DNA from: Mucilaginibacter sp.
GTDB lineage: Bacteria; Bacteroidota; Bacteroidia; Sphingobacteriales; Sphingobacteriaceae
Assembly: GCA_028288085.1 (NCBI GenBank)
Contig: JAQBOK010000047.1
Span: 1-38,952, forward strand
Direction: 5' to 3'
DNA: 38,952 bases
The translations under genes and the position numbers were made by a program. Shown here piece by piece: positions 24,514 through 32,772 of the stretch (position 1 is its first letter; each line of letters opens with the position of its first letter). The notes beneath the pieces were generated by a model that saw nothing but the letters and a program-made list of their open reading frames with translations, did not search any database and was not told where the DNA came from.

Positions 24514-25314
24514 ATGGTTCCTGTTTCAATTGTTATCATTACTAAAAACGAGGCTGAAGTGATTGCCTCCTGTATTAATGCTGCTAAATTAATCTCAGAT
24601 GATATTATTGTGATTGATAATGACAGCATCGATGAAACCCGGGAGATAGCCTACAAAAACGGGTGCAATGTATACCGCGAAAACTGGGATGGCTACGGCG
24701 CCAATAAGAATAAAGGGATAGCCGTTGCAAAATACAATTGGATATTAAGTATTGATGCGGATGAGGTGCCTGATGAAGAGTTGGTTAGAGCCCTGCACAA
24801 TGTGAAATTTAACAATCCTGAAATAGTATATGATATACGTTTTAAATCATATTACGGGCAAAAACTGATACGTTTTGGTGCCTGGGGCCGAGACCATCAT
24901 GTCCGCTTGTTTAACCGCAAGCTGGTAAAATGGTCGGAAACACCCGTGCACGAAACTTTGATACTGCCAGCAACTATTGTTACAAAAAGGTTAAACGGGT
25001 ATCTGCAACACTATTCAGTAAAGGACAATAACGATTTTCTGAACAAAACCATACATTACGCTAAACTAAGCGCCTCAAAATATTTAGCCAGCGGCAAAAA
25101 GGCAACACCCGTTAAATTATACGTTGCACCCCTGTTTCATTTCATTAAAAATTATATTGTATTTTTAGGGTTTATGGACGGGCGTGAAGGTTTGAACATA
25201 GCAAAGATGATATCAAAGCATACCCGAATTAAATACCGGTTATTGAAGGCCCAGGCAAAACGCGGGTACCAGCAAACGCCTGCCATGGAAGATAATTTTG
25301 TGGTGGAGTATTAA
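24514..25314 (+). CDS. Glycosyltransferase family 2 (WaaE/KdtX-like)
   Basis: This 266-residue GT-A fold enzyme has the nucleotide-binding start VSIVIITKNEAEVIASCINAA, DNDSIDETREIA and the metal-binding SIDADE near residue 89. A FGAWGRDHHVRLFNRK segment follows, as in the WaaE/KdtX group that adds glucose or a similar sugar to lipopolysaccharide core. A HFIKNYIVFLGFMDGREG stretch near the C-terminus may lie against the membrane. It opens the plus-strand side of the glycan locus and precedes the flippase gene by 93 bp, across a REP-like element. Donor and acceptor are not determined. Confidence 0.85.
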   Translation: MVPVSIVIITKNEAEVIASCINAAKLISDDIIVIDNDSIDETREIAYKNGCNVYRENWDGYGANKNKGIAVAKYNWILSIDADEVPDEELVRALHNVKFNNPEIVYDIRFKSYYGQKLIRFGAWGRDHHVRLFNRKLVKWSETPVHETLILPATIVTKRLNGYLQHYSVKDNNDFLNKTIHYAKLSASKYLASGKKATPVKLYVAPLFHFIKNYIVFLGFMDGREGLNIAKMISKHTRIKYRLLKAQAKRGYQQTPAMEDNFVVEY

Positions 25315-25330
25315 AAGCTTCAAAACCGAT

Positions 25331-25380
25331 TGTCATTTTGAACCTGCCTGCGGTAGGCAGGTATCTCGTCGAAATTGACA
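25331..25380. repeat. 50-bp REP-like palindromic element
   Basis: The element starts TGTCATTTTGAAC and ends CGAAATTGACA, an imperfect outer inverted repeat, with an inner stem CCTGCCT-GCGGT-AGGCAGG (25343-25361). It fits the intergenic spacer between GT2 and flippase genes. Similar dispersed palindromes are common in Sphingobacteriaceae genomes as far as I know; a related core occurs at 23333. Confidence 0.7.
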
Positions 25381-25407
25381 TGATCGTATAAAATCCAACC
25401 CCTGTTA

Positions 25408-26823
25408 ATGAAAAGAAAGCTTGTAAATAATCTTTCCGCTAATACTTTACAGCTTATCATTAACCAGCTATTCGGGCTGATCATATTTTATATTTTATCA
25501 ACCAGCCTTGATAAAAACAGCTTTGGGCAGATCAACCTGGCATTAGCGCTGTTGCTGGCCATATTTAACATCCTTTCATTTGGTATAGACCAGATCGCCG
25601 TAAGAAAGATCGCATCAGGAGAAAAACCAGGACCTGTATTGTCTCTTTATATCAGCCATGTATTACTTACCGGACTGGCATTTTATGGACTTTTACTGTT
25701 TGGCCGGGGCTTATTTTCACCGGCTATAAATTCATACAACCTGGTATTGTTAATAGGCGCCGGAAAGCTGATGATCTACTTTTCAACTCCTTTTAAGCAA
25801 TCAGCCATAGGCATGGAACGGTTCAGATTGCTGGCCTGGATGTCTGTTATCTCTAACGTTGCGCGCGCATGCGCCCTTATAGCCCTCTCCCTGATGCACA
25901 TTATTACGCTGCGGTCTGTCATTATCGTATTTATAAGCGGCGACCTGCTGGAATTGGTGATCGGGCTATTTCTTTTTAAACGATATACCGGGCTACCGTT
26001 GAGTTTTAAATGGAGTAAAAGCACCTACATCAGTTTGCTAAAAGAGTCGTTTCCGCAGTTTGGCGTAGTGATCATTACCTCGGCCCTTGCCCGGTTCGAT
26101 TGGATATTTATCGGGGTCATTGTATCAGCCGTTAGCCTGGCCGAGTACAGCTTTGCATACAAGGTTTTTGAATTATCTACTTTGCCCCTGCTGGCCATAG
26201 CGCCCCTGCTTATCCCATGGTTTACTCGCATTTTCAAAACCGGTGTGCCTAATATCGTAAAACTGAAATTACTGGCAAGATTGGAAATGATCATTGCCGC
26301 GTTTACAATCGTCATTATCAATATATGCTGGACACCTGTTATCGACCGGATCACGGCCGGCAAATACGGTGCGGTAAATGAGCGAACCATTTTTATACTG
26401 ACCCTCTGTATCCCCCTGCTTTATCTCACTAATTTTTTATGGACAATCAGCTTTGCCAAAGGGCGATTAAAAATGATATTTACGGCTTTTGTTATTACGT
26501 TATCAGTAAATGTGGCGGTTGATATTATTTTGATCCCGCTTTATAAAAATGAAGGCGCGGCTATTGGTTACCTGGCCGGCTACCTGGCTCAAACCGTGTA
26601 CTTTATTATAAAGAATGATGTGAAGGAACTAAATAAAGCTTTGTATCCTTTAATAATTTGTATGGGATGCGCCTGTTTGAGTATTTTTTTGGCTAAAATG
26701 ATATTTGCAAATGTTTTGGAGGCTGTTTTATTTTCCATTTTATTTTACCTGTTTTTGTTGATGATCACCATGCAGGTAAGGCTGAGGGATTGTAAGGACT
26801 TAAGGGAAGTGGTGGATTGGTAG
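25408..26823 (+). CDS. Wzx-type polysaccharide flippase (MOP superfamily)
   Basis: This 471-residue protein is almost entirely hydrophobic, with about 12-14 predicted membrane helices. The first is the typical flippase entry (KRKLVNNLSANTLQLIINQLFGLIIFYILS), and a later FPQFGVVIITSALARFDWIFIG resembles the second-half start of MOP/MATE-like oligosaccharide flippases. It should move a lipid-linked glycan across the inner membrane. It lies 93 bp after GT2 and 154 bp before the ABC exporter. No Wzy polymerase or Wzz is seen in the window; the ABC exporter gives a second export route. Confidence 0.85.
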   Translation: MKRKLVNNLSANTLQLIINQLFGLIIFYILSTSLDKNSFGQINLALALLLAIFNILSFGIDQIAVRKIASGEKPGPVLSLYISHVLLTGLAFYGLLLFGRGLFSPAINSYNLVLLIGAGKLMIYFSTPFKQSAIGMERFRLLAWMSVISNVARACALIALSLMHIITLRSVIIVFISGDLLELVIGLFLFKRYTGLPLSFKWSKSTYISLLKESFPQFGVVIITSALARFDWIFIGVIVSAVSLAEYSFAYKVFELSTLPLLAIAPLLIPWFTRIFKTGVPNIVKLKLLARLEMIIAAFTIVIINICWTPVIDRITAGKYGAVNERTIFILTLCIPLLYLTNFLWTISFAKGRLKMIFTAFVITLSVNVAVDIILIPLYKNEGAAIGYLAGYLAQTVYFIIKNDVKELNKALYPLIICMGCACLSIFLAKMIFANVLEAVLFSILFYLFLLMITMQVRLRDCKDLREVVDW

Positions 26824-26977
26824 CTCTGCTTGTCATTCAGCTTTACACTGCTTTGAAACCTGTTAGCATCGCATTCAAAAGATATACTCAACAGGCAACT
26901 AATTTACGTTTGACAGCGTAGCTATTAATGAGTATTTTGCTTGCTGCCAAACTTATAATATTACAATTACTGCACCG

Positions 26978-28642
26978 GTGCATTTTTTATCAGGTATCCT
27001 AACCATACTGGATCAAAAAGAAAGAGTACGATTATTCGTTCTCATACTTTTAGATGTAATTATCAGTGCGCTTGATGTAGCCTTTCTTGGGCTAACCATC
27101 GTTGTCATCAACTTTTATATCAAAAATTCGGCGTTACCTTATATACAAATACTGCCTCACACGCTGGCCAATCAAAATTCCATTCTGCTTATAAGCGTGT
27201 TTTTTATTCTTTTCGCTATAAAAAACCTGTTTGCTTATTGGGTTTCATCCTCCCGGTTTCGTTTCACTTATGGCGTGGCCTCCCGCTTGTCTGAACGCAA
27301 TATAAGGCATTATCTAAGGGACGATTATTTGAAGTTTGTTAATATTGATTCTGCAGTGCATATCCGTAAGATCAGCAATCAACCCATTGAGTTTTGCTAC
27401 TATATTTTAACCAATTTTCAGCAAATTATATCGCAAAGTTTGTTGGTTTTATTCACCGTGGGCGCCGTGCTGATTTATCATGCCAGCTTGTTTTTTCTTT
27501 TGTTGCTATTGCTGATGCCGGTGGTAGCTTTTTTAGGATGGCTGTTAAAACGGCAATTGAAGGAGGTTCGCAAGCACATTAAAAAAACCAACATAGAAAC
27601 AATCAAGAACTTAAAAGAAGCATTGGCCGGTTATACTGAAAGCAATGTGTATGGCAAGAATGACTTTTTTGCTGACCGGTATTACCAGCAGCAGCGGCAT
27701 CTGAACCAACTGATATGTACTCAGCAAAGCTTACAGGCATTGCCATCGAGGCTGATAGAGGTTTTTGCCATTTTAGGTTTTTTTATACTAATAGTAATCA
27801 ATAAATGGTCCGTGCATTCTCCTGCGCTTGATGTATTTACCATTGGTATATTTATGGCAGCAGCCTACAAAATTATTCCCGGGGTAGTACAGGTATTAAA
27901 TAGTGCCGGGCAGATGAAAACCTATGAGTTTACGCTACATGATCTGTTGCCGGATGATAATAGCTTAATAGCAATAAAGGACAATAGCCCCGCTCCTGCT
28001 ATCAACTCCGTTGAATTCAGCTCAGTAGGTTTTAAATATAATGAACAGCAGATTTTGAAGGGTATGAACTTTTCTATTTCGCCCGGCAATTTTGTTGGCA
28101 TTTCAGGAAACTCCGGACGTGGCAAAACCACATTGATTAACTTGTTATTGGGTTTTATAACACCTGGCTGCGGTTCTATCACCATAAATAATAAAGAAAC
28201 AACCAGCGCCGAAAGGCAGCATTACTGGAGCAGGATATCCTATATTAAACAGCAGCCATTTTTTATTCACGATACGGTATTAAAAAATATAACGCTGGCT
28301 GATGGCGGGTATGATGTAAATGAATTAACCGAAATACTTTCCTTTTGCGGGCTTGATACCTTGCTTGGGCAATACCCCGAAGGCATCAATTTGATAATTA
28401 CCGAAAATGGTAAAAACCTGAGCGGCGGACAGCGGCAAAGGGTAATGCTGGCAAGGGCGCTTTACCACGGTTTTGATTTACTTATTTTGGATGAGCCATT
28501 TGGAGAGATGGACCAGGCATCAGAAAACGCTATTTTAAACCAACTGCAATTACTTGCACAACAGGGCAAAATGATAATGTTTATTACTCACAACAAGGCC
28601 AGTTTAACTTTTTGTACTAAAATAGTTTCGCTTGATGAGTAA
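26978..28642 (+). CDS. ABC exporter, fused membrane and ATPase domains (MsbA-like)
   Basis: This 554-residue protein has six hydrophobic helices in its first 310 residues, then a complete ATPase: Walker A GNSGRGKTT (377-385), Q-loop region YIKQQPFF, signature LSGGQRQRV (about 481), Walker B LLILDEPFGEMD and switch FITHNKA. It works as a homodimer or half-transporter, exporting a lipid, lipid-linked glycan or peptide. The start is GTG at 26978; no ATG lies nearby in frame. The next gene begins inside its last codons, so the two are translationally coupled. Its cargo is unknown; the surrounding genes suggest a glycolipid or modified glycan. Confidence 0.85.
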   Translation: MHFLSGILTILDQKERVRLFVLILLDVIISALDVAFLGLTIVVINFYIKNSALPYIQILPHTLANQNSILLISVFFILFAIKNLFAYWVSSSRFRFTYGVASRLSERNIRHYLRDDYLKFVNIDSAVHIRKISNQPIEFCYYILTNFQQIISQSLLVLFTVGAVLIYHASLFFLLLLLLMPVVAFLGWLLKRQLKEVRKHIKKTNIETIKNLKEALAGYTESNVYGKNDFFADRYYQQQRHLNQLICTQQSLQALPSRLIEVFAILGFFILIVINKWSVHSPALDVFTIGIFMAAAYKIIPGVVQVLNSAGQMKTYEFTLHDLLPDDNSLIAIKDNSPAPAINSVEFSSVGFKYNEQQILKGMNFSISPGNFVGISGNSGRGKTTLINLLLGFITPGCGSITINNKETTSAERQHYWSRISYIKQQPFFIHDTVLKNITLADGGYDVNELTEILSFCGLDTLLGQYPEGINLIITENGKNLSGGQRQRVMLARALYHGFDLLILDEPFGEMDQASENAILNQLQLLAQQGKMIMFITHNKASLTFCTKIVSLDE

Positions 28643-29714
28643 GCAGGGGAAAACACTGGTGATCCTTAGTCCCGGCTTCCCTGCAAATGAGGCCGACAGT
28701 ACCTGTGTGCCCCCTCAGCAAGTATTTGTAAAGAACCTTAAACAAAATTTTCCGTCCCTTAATATCATCGTTCTGGCATTCCAATACCCTTTTTTACGAA
28801 GCGAATACCAATGGCATGGCATTACAGTAATTGCATTTGGCGGCGAAAACAAGGGCAGGTTTTCCCGGCTGCGCAACTGGATACGTATTTGGATAAAACT
28901 CAGGAAGTTAAACAAGCAATATGAATTGATTGGTTTACTTAGTTTTTGGATGGGTGAATGTGCCTTTATGGCCAATATTTTTGCAAAAAGAAACGGCTTA
29001 AAACACTTCTACTGGATATTAGGACAAGATGCCATGCCAGGGAACAAATATTTTAAGTGGATAAAACCAAAAGAGGAATCTTTAATTGCTTTGTCGGATT
29101 TTATAGCGAAGGAATTCTGTAAAAACTATAAGATAAAACCCGGCCATGTTATCCCCGTTGGTATAGACCCCACAATGTTTGGCATTCCTGCTTCATCAGA
29201 AAGAGATATTGATATTTTAGGTGCAGGTTCGCTTATACCTTTAAAACAATACTATCTTTTTATCGATGCTATAAAATATTTAAAAGACGACTACCCCAAT
29301 ATCAGGGGTGTTATTTGCGGCAAAGGGCCAGAATTTGAGCCGTTGCAAGCCATGATAAAAAGCCTCCACCTCGAAAAAAATGTGGAACTAATGGGCGAAC
29401 TACCTCATACGTGCGTGTTGGCATTGATGCAAAGAGCAAAAATATTTGTCCACACATCGGCTTACGAAGGGTTTGGCGTTGTTTGCCTTGAGGCATTATA
29501 CGCAGGAACACAGGTAGTAAGCTTTGTGAAGCCAATGGATGCCATTATAAAGCACTGGCATTTTACCCAATTGCCGGGCTATATGTTAAAAGTGGTAAGA
29601 GACCTTTTGGCAAATCCTGTCGCGGACCACTCCCCGGTATTACCTTACCCGGTAAATGACAGCACAAAAGCGATGATGAAATTGTTTGATTATAATGAAG
29701 CGGCAATTTCCTGA
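28635..29714 (+). CDS. Glycosyltransferase family 4
   Basis: This protein is about 359 residues and GT-B fold. The N-terminal domain holds LVILSPGFPANEADSTCVPPQQVFVKNL and the C-terminal donor-binding domain has ILGAGSLIPLKQYYLFIDAI, GVICGKGPEF and the family motif HTSAYEGFGVVCLEAL (with the E-x7-E glutamates). It is a retaining, cytosolic or membrane-associated sugar transferase using a nucleotide sugar. I start at the ATG at 28635, overlapping the ABC exporter by 8 bp; the track uses a TTG at 28632. Its 3' end overlaps the end of the opposite-strand GT4 gene by 25 bp. Confidence 0.85.
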   Translation: MSKQGKTLVILSPGFPANEADSTCVPPQQVFVKNLKQNFPSLNIIVLAFQYPFLRSEYQWHGITVIAFGGENKGRFSRLRNWIRIWIKLRKLNKQYELIGLLSFWMGECAFMANIFAKRNGLKHFYWILGQDAMPGNKYFKWIKPKEESLIALSDFIAKEFCKNYKIKPGHVIPVGIDPTMFGIPASSERDIDILGAGSLIPLKQYYLFIDAIKYLKDDYPNIRGVICGKGPEFEPLQAMIKSLHLEKNVELMGELPHTCVLALMQRAKIFVHTSAYEGFGVVCLEALYAGTQVVSFVKPMDAIIKHWHFTQLPGYMLKVVRDLLANPVADHSPVLPYPVNDSTKAMMKLFDYNEAAIS

Positions 29715-30787
29715 ATTTTGCCGGCAATGGCTTCAAAGGAAAGATTTGCCCTGAAGTATTCAAGAGATAATTTTTGTTTCTCCGGGATATTTATTTGCAA
29801 CGTTTGTTTCAGCGCCGATAATAATCCGGCGTCATTACCCGCTTCATACAATAATCCGCATTGGCCATTATTGGTTATCATCCGGAAGGAAAAAATATCT
29901 GTTACTACAGGCATGCACCCGCATGACATGGCTTCGCATACTGCAGTGCCGCTCCCTTCATAATGTGAACCCGACAAGAAAACATCCGCACTGTTATACC
30001 AATATTGTAATTCAATATGCGGAACTTTTCCAACTAATGAAACCGCATCCTTTCGCGGGGAACTATCTAAAATCTCTTTTATTTCTGTCAATAATTCATC
30101 GGTATGATAAATCATGTACAAATGGGCCGATGGATTGATCTCAGAAAATCGCAAAAACGCTTTTATTACAGTCAAAGGGTCTTTGTTGGCATTAAGTCGC
30201 CCCACCCATAAAAAAATCAGGCCATCGGCAACCCCGGTTTTTGATATGGCCTCTATCCTATCCATCGGAGAAAATACAGACGACACTTCCATCACTTCAT
30301 ATATCTTCTCAACTGATGCAAGGTTGCTTCCTTTAACCCAATCGGCCCCCAGATCATGCGATGCAAATAAATAAGCATCAACACAGCGGTCTGCTAGTTT
30401 TTGGAGATACTTTTTTATGCCATTATGAGGTTTTTCAGCATGGTTTTGTATAATTATTTTTGTGTTTCTGCCTAACCGCAAACGCAACTGGATAACCTGC
30501 AGGGGAAAATGAAGACTCTGGATCACCACCACATCTGGCTTTTGGTTTTTAATAAAACCATGCAATTTACGGGGAAATAATAAGCCTAATTTAGAAAAAC
30601 GCTTAAAGTAATATTGCACACCACCTTTTGAATATTCCCCATCGTAGTCTATCTGTTCAATGCTTGTTACCTGATTGTTTTTCGCCAATGCTTCTAGTAT
30701 ACCGGTGTAGGCTTTTATACGATCTATCCAGGCTTCGGGGCTGTTAAATTCTTTAGTGAATACATAGCTGGCAAAAACAAATCTCAT
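29690..30787 (-). CDS. Glycosyltransferase family 4 (second)
   Basis: This 365-residue GT-B protein has an N-terminal domain with FVFASYVFTKEFNSPEAWIDRIKAYTGILEAL and VVVIQSLHFPLQVIQL. The donor domain carries LIFLWVGRLNANKDPLTVIKAF, VSLVGKVPHIELQYWYNSADVFLSGS and HYEGSGTAVCEAMSCG, the usual E-x7-E region. It is the last gene of a five-gene minus-strand operon, beginning 2 bp after the GNAT stop. Its stop lies 25 bp inside the convergent GT4 gene. It differs clearly from that gene, so a different linkage is expected. Confidence 0.85.
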   Translation of the reverse strand: MRFVFASYVFTKEFNSPEAWIDRIKAYTGILEALAKNNQVTSIEQIDYDGEYSKGGVQYYFKRFSKLGLLFPRKLHGFIKNQKPDVVVIQSLHFPLQVIQLRLRLGRNTKIIIQNHAEKPHNGIKKYLQKLADRCVDAYLFASHDLGADWVKGSNLASVEKIYEVMEVSSVFSPMDRIEAISKTGVADGLIFLWVGRLNANKDPLTVIKAFLRFSEINPSAHLYMIYHTDELLTEIKEILDSSPRKDAVSLVGKVPHIELQYWYNSADVFLSGSHYEGSGTAVCEAMSCGCMPVVTDIFSFRMITNNGQCGLLYEAGNDAGLLSALKQTLQINIPEKQKLSLEYFRANLSFEAIAGKIQEIAASL

Positions 30788-30789
30788 CG

Positions 30790-31740
30790 TCAGAAGATAT
30801 CTATATCGGCAAACGTGAATTTAATTTTATCCAACTCGATATGTGAGCCCAGGTCTTTAAACAATACATGGAAGGACGGAACAGCCCTGTACCGGGCACC
30901 AAACAGGGATGACAATTTGGTTTGATGGCTGGTATGAAATTGTATATTCCTGAGGCCCAATCTTAAGGCGAGTTTTTTTAAATGGTACATCATGTCATCA
31001 AAATCTTCTTCCCTGCAATTAATATCACCTATAACCAACCCGTTCCTGATCTTTATCCACAATAATGATTGCCCGATCCTAATCACCTGCGTATCATGAT
31101 AGGTTTTATAATTAACATAATGTGCATTACGGTTTACACCAGCAAAATCATCTTTAAACACAGAATTTTCAATACCTTTTTGCGGCAAAAGATATTTTCG
31201 TAACACCTTTTCCTGGTATTTCGAATACATTTTTTTCAGGAATGGCAGTCTTTTAGATATAGTTTCCAATGATATAATACCAGTTGGTATAATATAGCAA
31301 TCCATGGTTTCGGTCATTTGCCATCTTAATTTAAACAGGAAACCATGTAGCGAATTTTGATTGGGAAACCCAAACACAACACTTATGCCATTTTGCGTAC
31401 AAAGTTCAAAAGTGAGGTTGGCAAGTTGTATGAATAATCCTTTAAACCGGTATTTTGGATGTGTCATCGTGTCTGCTGATTGGGCAGCCAGCAATAACTG
31501 ATCTTCATACCTGATAAAGCAGGGGATAACGCCATAATAAGCCATTGGTTCGTGCTTATCATTATAGGCGAAAAAACCCATGTAGGCTACACCTGTATAG
31601 GCTGTATCGTATTTTTTTATGAAATAACCATTATTGTGCGGTTTGTTATAAACTGCGTTATGTAATTTATCTAAGTCGCCAAGGTTATCCTTGCTTAGTT
31701 GTTCAAAATAATACTCTTTTTTCTCAGTATTATCGCTCAT
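30790..31740 (-). CDS. GNAT-family N-acyltransferase
   Basis: This 316-residue protein has a GNAT-like N-terminal half: LDKLHNAVYNKPHNNGYFIKKYDTAYTG, then MGFFAYNDKHEPMAYYGVIPCFI and AAQSADTMTHPKYRFKGLFIQLANLTFELC, where the R-x-K-G-L turn resembles the acetyl-CoA pyrophosphate loop. A second similar fold may follow (about 180-310). It likely N-acylates an amino sugar or amine in the product. It overlaps the deacetylase gene by 11 bp and ends 2 bp before GT4, so it is firmly in the operon. The acyl donor and acceptor are not known. Confidence 0.75.
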   Translation of the reverse strand: MSDNTEKKEYYFEQLSKDNLGDLDKLHNAVYNKPHNNGYFIKKYDTAYTGVAYMGFFAYNDKHEPMAYYGVIPCFIRYEDQLLLAAQSADTMTHPKYRFKGLFIQLANLTFELCTQNGISVVFGFPNQNSLHGFLFKLRWQMTETMDCYIIPTGIISLETISKRLPFLKKMYSKYQEKVLRKYLLPQKGIENSVFKDDFAGVNRNAHYVNYKTYHDTQVIRIGQSLLWIKIRNGLVIGDINCREEDFDDMMYHLKKLALRLGLRNIQFHTSHQTKLSSLFGARYRAVPSFHVLFKDLGSHIELDKIKFTFADIDIF

Positions 31741-32749
31741 AGCTCCTGGTTATAGTGGCATGCATCTGATTTACAGGCGAAATAAAGGGATTAACAGTAA
31801 ATCTTTCTCTCATAGCTCCATCGGCATGGTCTTCGGCAAAATAAAAGTCCATTGCCAGCAATTGATCGTATCCGGCATTTTTAGCAGCTTTAATTGTAGC
31901 GCGGGTGTAGCTGCCATATGGAAAAGCGAGGCTGGTTATGGGCTTATCAATTATATTTTCGAGGTATTGCTTTGATCGCGCCATTTCATCAACGGCATCG
32001 CCAATAGGGATACACGCCAGGTCATTGTGATAATATCCATGAGAGCCAATACCGGCAAACGGAGAAGCGGATAATTCCTGTATCTGCTCTTTAGTCATTT
32101 GCAGCCAGTAATCTTCATCATTCGGCTTGTTTTCTCTGTAGGGGACCAGTGGATATAACAGCTTCATCATTTCTTCTTTAACACCAAAGCCACCTGAACG
32201 CAATATCTCTACCATGCTCATGCCGCTTTGCCCGGATATATATTTATTAAAACGGTTCTTATAGAACTGCTCATTTTTATAGAACAGCTTTGCAGGCCCG
32301 TATTTACTTACGATGCCTAAAAAATCGTTCCATAAAACATCATGCCCGGCATCCCGTATAGCGGTTATAAAGAAAGTAGCGGGCAATTGATATTTCTTTA
32401 ATAAAGATAGCACATACTTATGATTATTTGCATACCCATCGTCAAACGTTATGCAGATATTAAATTTATCCCTGCTAAAACGTTCCTGGTAATAATCATC
32501 AAGCGAAATTACATTAAAGTATTGCTGGTAAAATTGCAAATGCTGCTCAAATGTTTTAAGTTTTAAAAAAATGGGGTTAAAGCGGGTATGGTCATGCTTG
32601 CATATACCGTGATAGATCAGTATACGGCTCCCCCGTGCATTTCTGTAAAAACTCTCGTCGAACCCCAGCAAATGACCAATATCCCGGCCCAGGTATTTGG
32701 TTTCCCTATACAGTTTGGAGCGGATTCTTTGAGTTAAGGTCATCATCAA
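31730..32749 (-). CDS. Polysaccharide deacetylase (NodB/CE4-type)
   Basis: This 339-residue enzyme carries CE4 motifs: TFDDGY (101-106, with the Asp103/Asp104 base and metal ligand), the metal His pair in SHGYYH (His237 and His241, with Gly in place of the usual Ser/Thr) and LAFPYGSYT (about 274-282) in place of the RxPY motif. The N-terminus (TKYLGRDIGHLLGFDES) resembles the Bacteroidota exopolysaccharide deacetylases. No signal peptide, so it acts in the cytoplasm on a lipid-linked or free precursor. Paired with the adjacent GNAT it could swap an acetyl group for another acyl group. It starts at MMMTLT; which of three ATG codons is used is uncertain by a few residues. Confidence 0.85.
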   Translation of the reverse strand: MMMTLTQRIRSKLYRETKYLGRDIGHLLGFDESFYRNARGSRILIYHGICKHDHTRFNPIFLKLKTFEQHLQFYQQYFNVISLDDYYQERFSRDKFNICITFDDGYANNHKYVLSLLKKYQLPATFFITAIRDAGHDVLWNDFLGIVSKYGPAKLFYKNEQFYKNRFNKYISGQSGMSMVEILRSGGFGVKEEMMKLLYPLVPYRENKPNDEDYWLQMTKEQIQELSASPFAGIGSHGYYHNDLACIPIGDAVDEMARSKQYLENIIDKPITSLAFPYGSYTRATIKAAKNAGYDQLLAMDFYFAEDHADGAMRERFTVNPFISPVNQMHATITRSYER

Positions 32750-32772
32750 AAACTATTAAATATCGGCGCACA

